DNA of 21,980 nt from Myxococcales bacterium (GTDB lineage Bacteria > Myxococcota > Polyangia > HGW-17 > SLPX01). The translations under genes were made by a program, and so were the position numbers. The notes beneath the pieces were generated by a model. That model was given only the letters and a program-made list of their open reading frames with translations. It was not told the DNA's origin and ran no database searches. Positions 1 through 7,182 of the stretch are shown here, in pieces (position 1 is the first letter of the stretch; each line of letters opens with the position of its first letter). Location: assembly GCA_007131745.1 (NCBI GenBank), contig SLPX01000175.1:1-21980 (forward strand). Direction: 5' to 3'.

Positions 1-2
1 CC

Positions 3-134
3 GCTGCAAAACAGCCGGAATACAGAGCTGCAGTCAAACAAAAACTACCAACTCCACCGCCGCCTCCAGCGGCCGATCCCGAACCCGCTGCAAAACAGCC
101 GGAATACAAAACTACAGTCAAACAAAAACTACCG
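3..134 (+). repeat. Tandem 84-nt coding repeat (28 residues) in the L,D-transpeptidase tail
   Basis: The 48 bases from 3 recur at 87 with four mismatches, so the period is 84 nt. The encoded unit begins AAKQPEY, continues into a VKQKLP motif, and is followed by a Pro/Ala-rich linker in the first copy. The second copy degenerates into PPPAVKEEKR. The array is cut by the window edge and probably has more copies upstream. High identity at the DNA level suggests recent duplication or copy-number change. Confidence 0.85.
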
Positions 135-2750
135 CCGCCCGCGGTCAAAGAAGAAAAACGGAAAAGCGTTACGAATAAAAACGCAGGAGAAAAATCTGGA
201 ACAAGAAAAGGCGGAACACGTTCTGTCCCACAAACAGCCGTTATAAGAAAAAAGCGCGTTCGCAAGGCAGGTGTCCCGAACAAACGAGTACGAAAAGCCC
301 GACAGGGTCGAACCCGGAGAGCAAAGTTGGCGCTTGGATGTATTTTTGTAGTTTGTGTGCTTGGGGTCGGATTTCTCATAGCAGATGGACACATGGCGGG
401 TGCAAAAGAAAGAAGAGTCGAGGGATTCGGGGAAAACGCGACAGAAAAAGCTCTCGCCAATACCAAACGATCGTCCCGGAAGTCCGAAGAACGCGAAGTT
501 GCACAAAAACCCTCCAAGCCAAACAACGAAGGAGAAACACACCAGACCTTTGAGGACGCTGCACCCAAAGAACCGAGCTTGGATCCGAATCCCAACGACT
601 TGGAGGCAATGGCCCGCGCATCAGGCATTCCCCCCGAATCAAGAGTGTTTCTTTTCCAAGGAGGCAAGGTGGAAGTCGTAAGCGCTGATGAAGCCGAAAA
701 GCGGGGTTTTTCGACCATCAACCTGAGTGACGATTTTGCCCCCTACATTTTTTCGGAACGCACGCCCGGCAGGATGAATTTTAAGCCAAACAATTACCGG
801 AGAATCTACATGGGCGTCTCCGACGATCGCATCGATGAAGACGGAAGGCGGTTGGAAAAGGATCAGCACAACTATGTGGAACTTTTCGGAATACCCCCAA
901 CCCTGTCGGTAATTCAGAGACGCTTCATCACGGATGCTTCCAAGGATTGTTATAAAAAACTGAACTCGGAACTTTTGAAACGTTACAGAGGAGTGATTCG
1001 CTTCAACGGCAGCGCAAGATCCGGAAAATATCTGGATCGATATGAAGAACTGAGAAAACAGGTTCAGGCGGCCAGAAAAAAACACGGCAATATTTCCGTG
1101 GATCAACTCGCCAAGCGGAAAAATTATGCTTATCTCGTTCAGCAGTATCGTATCGCACAAGTCCGAGTTGCAGTGATTCACCAGGCCCAGCTGAGGCTCA
1201 GATGCGAAGGGTTGATCGACAAGGACGATCGCTACAGGCGGAGGCACATGGACCATGTGACTCACAGGGCTATCGCCCGTTTCGAGAGAAAGCACATGAT
1301 TTTCGGCTGGGGACAACTACACGGAAGCACCGTGAGATACCTCGGCTCGGATCCGCAGACGAACAACCACAGGGCGCTCAAGAGAGTTCTGCGGGAGCGG
1401 GTCGCTCACAGCCTGGGGATCTTGGAAGATGGAACCGCGGACAAGCATCCAAACGCTGTGTATGAACATGAAGGAAAGAAACACAGAGTTCCAAACCTGG
1501 TGCAAACATATACCGACATGCTAGCCGAAGAACTGGGTTGGGAAACCCCACAGAAGGCATACGAGTTTTTCCACAATTATCCCCCGGAATTTTTCGCCAA
1601 TTTTCATGTCGGCGTAAAACTACCCGCCCGTCCGCCGTATTACGACGGCCCCATGACATTCTCGGTTGAACTCGACCGAGGAGACGTATGGTTTGACTAC
1701 CCCTATGACGCAGCAGGAAACAGGAGATCACAACCCAGATCCCGCCTGCCGCATATCACGCTCTTCGTACACTGGAGAAATCAAAAGATCGCGCTGATTC
1801 ACTGGCCCACTACGATCGGAGGTTGGCGCAGAGAGTACAAGGACGGCAGGTTGTACCTGGCATACAAGGAATCTCCTCCGGGGTTGAAATCCTGGCGCAA
1901 CATTGTAGCGGCTCCGGTTTGGGTGCCCCCGGCGACAACTCCGCCTTCGGCTCTTTTAGACAGGGAAGCCGGCCTTCAAAACGGGCGCTACAGAATCAAC
2001 CGAAAGGAAATGGGTCCAAGCTACCGAAGCGCCTACGGACTGGTGGTCGCCTATCATCTTGAACACATCGCGGACAGGCCTGGAGCGTGGATGGACGGCG
2101 GAATCAGAACACACGGTTCAGTTAATTACATGTCCATATTCGGAGGATTTTCAAACGGATGCCACCGGCTGCACAATCACCTTGCCGTCCGCTTGTTTTC
2201 CTACATTCTCCGGCACAACGCCTATGTAAGAGACGGGCAAATCCCCTTGGCATACGCCAGGAATTTCAATTACCGGAACCGAAAGTACAGAATCGAAATG
2301 GACACCCGGGGTTACAGGTATTCCCTGCAGACGCCCATCCAGGTAATAGTCACCGAGGGCAGAATCAGAGGGCGACTCCAAGAACCGATCAGACATTATA
2401 TGCCGCATCCCAGAGTGAATTATCCAGCCGACGACCCCAACCTCAAGCCCGAAGCCGACATGAAAGAAGGCTGGGCGCCCGAGGAAACTTTGCCCTCGGA
2501 TGTACCTCCCGAAGATGACAAGCCCATTCAACCTGCATCAAGCGACATTTCCGCGGAAGAACAGGATGATCAGGATCAAGAGGATCAAAACGGGGATGGA
2601 CCGGACAAGGATAGATCAAAAGTTTCGACCGATAAACCAGCGGAAAAGACGGCTCCAGTCGAACAAGAAACCAAGAAAGACGCCCCTTCGACCGAAAACA
2701 AAACCCCACGCAAGAAAGACGGGGAAACAAAGGACGAAAAAACCGGTTAA
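3..2750 (+). CDS. Membrane-anchored L,D-transpeptidase (YkuD family), 5'-partial
   Basis: The frame is open from the window edge, so the true start lies upstream; 915 residues are visible. Order: a Lys/Pro/Ala-rich tail with a 28-residue repeat (residues 1 to about 45), a very basic stretch (about 50-108), one membrane segment (about 109-131), then a large extracytoplasmic part. That part has a helical section with a peptidoglycan-binding-like stretch (AIARFERKH) and a YkuD domain. The YkuD catalytic signature is clear: THG with His704, then SNGCHRL with Cys720 and Arg722. The last 80 or so residues are charged low complexity. YkuD enzymes form 3-3 peptidoglycan cross-links or attach proteins to the wall through the catalytic Cys. 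A TTG at 327 sits inside the membrane segment, has no upstream stop in frame, and is an unlikely start. The function call is firm; the substrate is unknown. Confidence 0.87.
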   Translation, partial: AAKQPEYRAAVKQKLPTPPPPPAADPEPAAKQPEYKTTVKQKLPPPAVKEEKRKSVTNKNAGEKSGTRKGGTRSVPQTAVIRKKRVRKAGVPNKRVRKARQGRTRRAKLALGCIFVVCVLGVGFLIADGHMAGAKERRVEGFGENATEKALANTKRSSRKSEEREVAQKPSKPNNEGETHQTFEDAAPKEPSLDPNPNDLEAMARASGIPPESRVFLFQGGKVEVVSADEAEKRGFSTINLSDDFAPYIFSERTPGRMNFKPNNYRRIYMGVSDDRIDEDGRRLEKDQHNYVELFGIPPTLSVIQRRFITDASKDCYKKLNSELLKRYRGVIRFNGSARSGKYLDRYEELRKQVQAARKKHGNISVDQLAKRKNYAYLVQQYRIAQVRVAVIHQAQLRLRCEGLIDKDDRYRRRHMDHVTHRAIARFERKHMIFGWGQLHGSTVRYLGSDPQTNNHRALKRVLRERVAHSLGILEDGTADKHPNAVYEHEGKKHRVPNLVQTYTDMLAEELGWETPQKAYEFFHNYPPEFFANFHVGVKLPARPPYYDGPMTFSVELDRGDVWFDYPYDAAGNRRSQPRSRLPHITLFVHWRNQKIALIHWPTTIGGWRREYKDGRLYLAYKESPPGLKSWRNIVAAPVWVPPATTPPSALLDREAGLQNGRYRINRKEMGPSYRSAYGLVVAYHLEHIADRPGAWMDGGIRTHGSVNYMSIFGGFSNGCHRLHNHLAVRLFSYILRHNAYVRDGQIPLAYARNFNYRNRKYRIEMDTRGYRYSLQTPIQVIVTEGRIRGRLQEPIRHYMPHPRVNYPADDPNLKPEADMKEGWAPEETLPSDVPPEDDKPIQPASSDISAEEQDDQDQEDQNGDGPDKDRSKVSTDKPAEKTAPVEQETKKDAPSTENKTPRKKDGETKDEKTG

Positions 2751-2776
2751 AGCGGTTATCAAACACGCTGTTTTTT
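2751..2776 (+). terminator. Possible weak intrinsic terminator after the L,D-transpeptidase gene
   Basis: Directly after the stop codon, AGCG (2751-2754) can pair with CGCT (2766-2769), extendable by a few A-T pairs around a bulged G, and a run of six T follows at 2771-2776. The stem is short, so this is tentative. Confidence 0.35.
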
Positions 2777-2876
2777 CCGCATCCGGAGATCAAAAGGCTG
2801 CGGATTGTGATGTTTTTCTGTCTCTATAAGAAAATTTTCTCGGGCTAAAGGATCTGCAGGCTATGCCTTGCCGTGC

Positions 2877-2906
2877 TTGACAAAAGACATGGTAATAGGT
2901 GAAAAT
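2877..2906 (+). promoter_or_regulatory. Candidate sigma70-type promoter for the 2933 gene
   Basis: A perfect TTGACA lies at 2877-2882. After 18 nt comes GAAAAT (2901-2906), matching TATAAT at four of six positions. Transcription would begin about 20 nt before the ATG at 2933. The -10 is weak, and the call rests mainly on the -35 and the location. Confidence 0.35.
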
Positions 2907-2932
2907 GTAGTAGATTATAAAAGCGTGGTTTT

Positions 2933-4423
2933 ATGAAAAAAGTGTATTTTAGATTTCTTGTCTTGGCGTGTGCGCTGTTTCTTCCGTTTTCCATATGGCA
3001 AGAAAGCGCGTTTGCCGACGGAGGGGTGTGGCCCGATCCCGATGCAGGGGTGGAAAACGGTGAGTGGAACCCCCTGGATTATCCGGACGAAGTCCGGTCT
3101 CCCGTGCGTTTCGAATACACCGATTCGCTGCTGGAAGACGTATGCGGCCTGGATATCGATACGGGTTGGGTTCCCAGTAGTTCCCCAATTCAGGTTCGTT
3201 TCAGGTTTCGCATCGGATGCGGCTATTTCATGGAAATGGACGGGTACGCTGTTTTAGACTGGCCGCCCCGGCCCGGACCCAACCTGAGCTTCAGGGGAAT
3301 CAACCGCGGTGGGCGGTATGAATTGGACTATTCCATATTGATGTCGGGGCGGGTGAAACTCTATCTGGATCTTGGCGGGGGAAATGTGATCGACGAAGAA
3401 TTCAACCTCCCATGGATACCTGATTTCAACGTCGGGGTGTTTGCTTCAAAGCGATTTACCCCGTTTTTGCTCCAGGGAAATCCCGAACGTCCGCTCATAG
3501 TAGAAGACCAGATTCCTCACACCATGTTGTTCCAATACGACTTGATGGAACTCCTGGTTTTGATGGGGGCAATTCCGCCTCAGGACCTGGTTCGTGCATG
3601 GTTGAGGGTCTATATTGATGGCTACGTGGGGAGTCGTTTTGAAGGCCGTCGCATCCTGGTGGAAGTCGGGGATCAATTCACGGAGTTCCCCATACCGGAC
3701 CTTGTCTTTACACATGAAGGCCAGGTGGAGCGCCTACCCGTCTCGCCTGAAGAAATGGATTTTGGCATGCGCAAGGCTGTCTACGAAGGAGCTGTCAACC
3801 ATTATGCCGGTATTTCGTTTTACCCGGAAGTAACGATCGAAATTCTGGGATTCGAGATTTTTCACATGCCCTTGTTCGAAATACCCATACCAATAGACGA
3901 TACGGAAGATTACTGGGTGTTCGAACCCGAGTATTTTACTTTCTCCTTTCCCGACATAAAAGTCCCAACAGTTGTGCTGGTGCCTCCTGCAAACATAGGC
4001 TCGGAATCCATGGTCTACATGCAGATCATGAACGTGGGCGGAAAGCTTTTGCGAGGAGAAGCCCTGGTGGATGCACCGTTTACGGTCCCATATCCCAACA
4101 AATTCGAAGTGGAACCGGGCGAAGCGGTTTTGATGCCGATATATTTCACTCCCACGGTTATCGGCCCTGTACGCAAGTACCTGGCTCTCTATAGCAACGA
4201 TCCGGATGAATCACCTTTCCTCATTTCGGTTGAGAGCTACGGATGCAGCCCGGACGGTGACTGCGCCATCCCCGGAAACCTGGTTCGCATATGTACATCC
4301 GGTGGATCCGGCTGCGGATGCAGGTTCCCCGGAGAAAACAATCCGGATCCTTACGGGTTGATTCTCCTGCTTTTCGGCTTATGCGCTCTGGCGGGATGGA
4401 AAACGCGTCGAAAAAGGACTTAA
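2933..4423 (+). CDS. Secreted protein with Ig/HYDIN-like segment and MYXO-CTERM-like C-terminal anchor
   Basis: The protein has 496 residues. A clear signal peptide (KK, hydrophobic core, SAFA|D with predicted cleavage after Ala28) supports the ATG start, although no strong Shine-Dalgarno is visible. Most of the body (about 30-340) is beta-rich with many aromatic residues and matches no family I can name. Residues around 345-440 resemble an Ig-like ASPM/SPD-2/Hydin or DUF1573 type domain: an NVGG turn, a region allowing FTPTV, and YSNDPDESPF near its end. The C-terminus has GCGCR at 460-464, then a short hydrophobic helix (about 474-489) and KTRRKRT. This is the layout of MYXO-CTERM sorting signals, which are processed at the Cys and lead to surface anchoring in myxobacteria. 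The gene probably stands alone. The function is unknown; the export and anchoring prediction is good. Confidence 0.8.
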   Translation: MKKVYFRFLVLACALFLPFSIWQESAFADGGVWPDPDAGVENGEWNPLDYPDEVRSPVRFEYTDSLLEDVCGLDIDTGWVPSSSPIQVRFRFRIGCGYFMEMDGYAVLDWPPRPGPNLSFRGINRGGRYELDYSILMSGRVKLYLDLGGGNVIDEEFNLPWIPDFNVGVFASKRFTPFLLQGNPERPLIVEDQIPHTMLFQYDLMELLVLMGAIPPQDLVRAWLRVYIDGYVGSRFEGRRILVEVGDQFTEFPIPDLVFTHEGQVERLPVSPEEMDFGMRKAVYEGAVNHYAGISFYPEVTIEILGFEIFHMPLFEIPIPIDDTEDYWVFEPEYFTFSFPDIKVPTVVLVPPANIGSESMVYMQIMNVGGKLLRGEALVDAPFTVPYPNKFEVEPGEAVLMPIYFTPTVIGPVRKYLALYSNDPDESPFLISVESYGCSPDGDCAIPGNLVRICTSGGSGCGCRFPGENNPDPYGLILLLFGLCALAGWKTRRKRT

Positions 4424-4679
4424 AATCCCCGAAGAACCACGGATGTCGATTGATCAGGGGAGACTACCAGTCTACCCGCGTTTCGGATCAATAAATCCCG
4501 GTTCAAGTCTTGCAGAAAACGTACCGTTCGTTGTAATCTCCCCGGAAACAAGATGCGGTTCCGGGTAAAATCTTACGGCATCTTTGGTCCGGCATGGAGT
4601 AATTAACCGGCAGTGCGGTAAAAAATCGCTCTCCTTTGCATCCCGTCGGCGGAAAACAAAGACAGGAGATTAGACATTC
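4424..4679. other. Intergenic region with two inverted repeats, upstream of pfk
   Basis: This gap separates the MYXO-CTERM gene from pfk and holds no ORF I can support. One hairpin is at 4458-4477 (GGGAGACT / AGTCTACCC, loop ACC, one bulge); it could end the upstream transcript but has no T-run. A second is at 4541-4565 (CCCGGAA / TTCCGGG, 11-nt loop). A weak promoter-like pair, TTGCAG at 4510 and TGTAAT at 4532 (16-nt spacer), lies just before the second hairpin, which would then sit in the pfk leader. The pfk Shine-Dalgarno AGGAG is at 4664-4668. Confidence 0.35.
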
Positions 4680-5783
4680 ATGGCTATAAGAAAAGTCGGA
4701 ATCATGACAGGGGGTGGAGATTGCCCCGGACTCAATCCGGTCATTCGCGCTGCGGTGACCACCGGTTTGAGAAAATACGGCTGGGAAATACTGGGTATAG
4801 AAGATGCTTTCATGGGATTGATTGACTTGGAGTACAGATCCCCCCATGGAAATTTTTGGCTGGATGAAAGATCAGTCCTGGATATCTTACCCAAGGGGGG
4901 CACGATTCTGGGCACTTCCAATCGCTCTCATCCGTTCAAGTATGCTGTTGAAAAAAACGGCCGGGTCGTGGAAACAGACATATCCGATCGGGTAATGGAA
5001 AATTTTGAAGAGCTGGGCCTTGATGCGCTTATCTCCATTGGGGGCGACGGTTCCATGGAGATCGCTCAGGGGTTTGTGGAAAAGGGAATGCGGGTGGTGG
5101 GAGTGCCGAAAACCATTGATAATGATCTATCCGCGACCGATGTAACCTTTGGATTTGACACTGCGGTCGGGGTAGCAACCGACGCCCTGGATCGCATCAG
5201 GGATACAGCCGAAAGTCACGATCGGGTAATGCTCGTGGAAGTAATGGGACGCAACGCTGGATGGATAGCTTTGCATGCGGGTCTTGCCGGTGGAGCACAC
5301 GCCATCATCATTCCGGAAATACCTTATCGCATGGAACCTGTTGCCGACCTTATTTCGAAACGTAGAAAGGAAGGTTTTCCTTTCAGCGTGGTGGTCGTGG
5401 CTGAAGGAGCCAAACCGGTGGCAGGGGAGGAGTCCATCCTTCCCAAGCTACCCGGCGCAATGCCAAGATTATTCGGAGCCGCTGCCAGAGTCGCGGATAA
5501 GCTGTCAAAACTTGTAGATTACGATATGCGGGTAACCGTTTTGGGGCACATCCAAAGAGGCGGCAGCCCCTCCAACTATGACCGGGTTCTTGCCACCCGG
5601 TTCGGCCACATGGCCGCGGAACTGACGGCAAGTGAAGATTTCGGCAAGATGGTAGCCTTGAGAGGAACAGAAATCGTCGCCGTGCCTATAACCGAGGCAA
5701 TAGGCAAACCGAACCGCGTGGATCCCGGAGGGCAACTCATCTCTGCCGCAAGGGACCTGGGAATAGTTTTTGGAGATGAATAA
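4680..5783 (+). CDS. pfk: 6-phosphofructokinase (PFK-A superfamily)
   Basis: The protein has 367 residues, starting at ATG with AGGAG 11 nt upstream. It phosphorylates fructose 6-phosphate to fructose 1,6-bisphosphate in glycolysis. Visible motifs: GGGDCPGLNPVIRA (11-24), GGDGS (121-125), PKTIDND (143-149) with the catalytic-base Asp147 and Asp149, MGRNAGW (189-195), AEGA (241-244) and GHIQRGGSPS (289-298). Phosphoryl-donor markers are mixed. Gly124 (E. coli Gly104) is the ATP-type residue, whereas PPi enzymes have Asp there; Lys144 (E. coli Gly124) is the Lys otherwise seen in PPi enzymes. Family III ATP-PFKs combine these two states, so ATP is the more likely donor. The stop overlaps the start of the following kinase gene by one base (TAATG), implying coupled translation and probably functional linkage, as in the M. 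xanthus pfk-pkn4 operon. Confidence 0.95.
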   Translation: MAIRKVGIMTGGGDCPGLNPVIRAAVTTGLRKYGWEILGIEDAFMGLIDLEYRSPHGNFWLDERSVLDILPKGGTILGTSNRSHPFKYAVEKNGRVVETDISDRVMENFEELGLDALISIGGDGSMEIAQGFVEKGMRVVGVPKTIDNDLSATDVTFGFDTAVGVATDALDRIRDTAESHDRVMLVEVMGRNAGWIALHAGLAGGAHAIIIPEIPYRMEPVADLISKRRKEGFPFSVVVVAEGAKPVAGEESILPKLPGAMPRLFGAAARVADKLSKLVDYDMRVTVLGHIQRGGSPSNYDRVLATRFGHMAAELTASEDFGKMVALRGTEIVAVPITEAIGKPNRVDPGGQLISAARDLGIVFGDE

Positions 5784-7147
5784 TGGAACAACCGGAAACA
5801 CAAATGGAATCCGGCAATCTTCGCAAAGAGGGGAAAAGAGCTTTTGAAATCGAAAGCGATGGAATTCCGTTCGGCGGATACCGGCTGATCCGAAAAATCG
5901 CGGTCGGCGGCATGGCTGAAGTTTATCTCGCTCTCAGCTTCGGAGAGTTCGGCTTTCAGCGGCAGGAAGTCATTAAAGCCCTTTTGCCCACGCTCGCAAA
6001 AAACGCTGATTTCGTGGAAATGTTCATCCATGAGGCAGTCTTGTCAGCGGAGTTCCGCCACCCCAACCTTGTACAGGTATACAACCTGGGAAAGGTCGGG
6101 GGGCTCTATTTCCTGGCCATGGAATTTGTAGACGGCGTTGACCTTATGAGGCTGGTAAGGCGCTGCCGTCATATCCACAAGCCGATTCCGGTTGACATTG
6201 TTTTGAATGTAATCTGCCAGGCAGCCGATGGACTGGCCGCTGTTCATGAGGCAAAAGGGGTGGACGGAGAGCCTCTCAACGTAGTTCACAGAGACGTAAA
6301 TCCCCAGAACCTTATGATCACCTTCAACGGGCAAGCCAAACTTGTGGATTTCGGTGTAGCACAGACATTGCTCGTTCAAGCCGAAGCCGAGCAAGCGCTC
6401 ATGGGAAAAGGCCCGTACATGGCCCCGGAACAATGGCGAGGTGATGAGGTGGACAAGCGGGCCGACATATTCGCTCTTGGTACGGTTTTGTATGAACTAA
6501 CGGTGGGCCGAAGACTTTTCCGGCGCACTTCCGCTGATAAAACCAAGAAAGCTATTCTTTCCGGAGATATTCCCAGGCCGGCAAAGGTAAGACGCGGATT
6601 TCCTAAAGACCTGGAGCGGGTCATCCTGAAATCCCTCGCGCTGGATCCTTCAGATCGCTACAAAGACACCCGGGCGATGAGACGCGACTTGGAAATGGTC
6701 CAGAACAAAATGGGGGGCGCCCTGCATTCCGACGATGTGGCCTTTTGGATGCAACAAACGTTCAAGGGTTTAAGCAAAGACGAATTGTGGCCAAAGCTGG
6801 ATCTCACCGCGCCCGGCCAACTCACCGAAGCACAGGAAGTGCTGAGACGATCCCTTTGGAACCTTTCCGCTTTCTCTGATGGAGACCCCACGGAAGGAGA
6901 AAGTGAAGAAGATCAAAGCGAAGATCAAAGCAGCGAATCGAAGCCGGACGATCTCGAAGATGCTGCAGCTAAACATCCGCTCGGTGAACAACAAAAGGCC
7001 GGCGAAAAAAAAGCCGAAGATCTATCCCATCAAACAACCGCCCAGCCCATAGAGAAACCTGAGTTTTCCATGTATGCAGCCATGATTTTTCTGGCCGGCC
7101 TCGTAACAGGATCTCTTATCACCGCGTTGATAATTCGTTTCGGCTGA
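5783..7147 (+). CDS. Membrane-anchored Ser/Thr protein kinase (Pkn4-like)
   Basis: The protein has 454 residues and its ATG overlaps the pfk stop, with GGAG 7 nt upstream. The Hanks-type kinase domain spans about 33-310. It has a glycine loop AVGGMAEV (40-47; Ala replaces the first Gly, as is usual in myxobacterial kinases), ATP-binding Lys65, alpha-C Glu84, HRDVNPQN (169-176; catalytic Asp171, Asn176), DFG (189-191) and an APE (214-216). A linker of about 80 residues rich in Glu, Asp, Lys and Ser follows, then one C-terminal membrane helix (about 430-451) with almost nothing beyond it, so the kinase faces the cytoplasm and has no outside sensor. In M. xanthus, the kinase encoded next to pfk (Pkn4) phosphorylates and activates PFK; order and coupling here suggest the same role, which is inferred. 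Confidence 0.93.
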   Translation: MEQPETQMESGNLRKEGKRAFEIESDGIPFGGYRLIRKIAVGGMAEVYLALSFGEFGFQRQEVIKALLPTLAKNADFVEMFIHEAVLSAEFRHPNLVQVYNLGKVGGLYFLAMEFVDGVDLMRLVRRCRHIHKPIPVDIVLNVICQAADGLAAVHEAKGVDGEPLNVVHRDVNPQNLMITFNGQAKLVDFGVAQTLLVQAEAEQALMGKGPYMAPEQWRGDEVDKRADIFALGTVLYELTVGRRLFRRTSADKTKKAILSGDIPRPAKVRRGFPKDLERVILKSLALDPSDRYKDTRAMRRDLEMVQNKMGGALHSDDVAFWMQQTFKGLSKDELWPKLDLTAPGQLTEAQEVLRRSLWNLSAFSDGDPTEGESEEDQSEDQSSESKPDDLEDAAAKHPLGEQQKAGEKKAEDLSHQTTAQPIEKPEFSMYAAMIFLAGLVTGSLITALIIRFG

Positions 7148-7148
7148 A

Positions 7149-7182
7149 GTGGAGGCGCTTCCACCTCTCGAAAGGATCTTTT
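7149..7182 (+). terminator. Possible terminator between convergent kinase and symporter genes
   Basis: GTGGAG (7149-7154) can pair with TTCCAC (7159-7164) around a GCGC loop, with one G-T pair. A TCTTTT stretch follows at about 7177-7182. The 33-nt gap between convergent genes is a natural place for a terminator, but the hairpin and T-run are 12 nt apart. Confidence 0.35.

Noticed and set aside
1..134. Short repeat considered as a CRISPR array
   Set aside because: Only two copies at an 84-nt period, in frame, coding for a Pro/Lys-rich protein repeat.
327..329. TTG as the start of the L,D-transpeptidase
   Set aside because: The frame is open to the window edge, the TTG falls inside the membrane segment, and the upstream repeat is clearly coding.
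639..1316. Minus-strand open frame of about 225 codons
   Set aside because: Antisense to the L,D-transpeptidase and without family features or a ribosome site that stands out.
4503..4520. GGTTCAAGTC resembling a tRNA T-loop
   Set aside because: The flanking bases do not form a T-stem, and no acceptor or anticodon arms are found.
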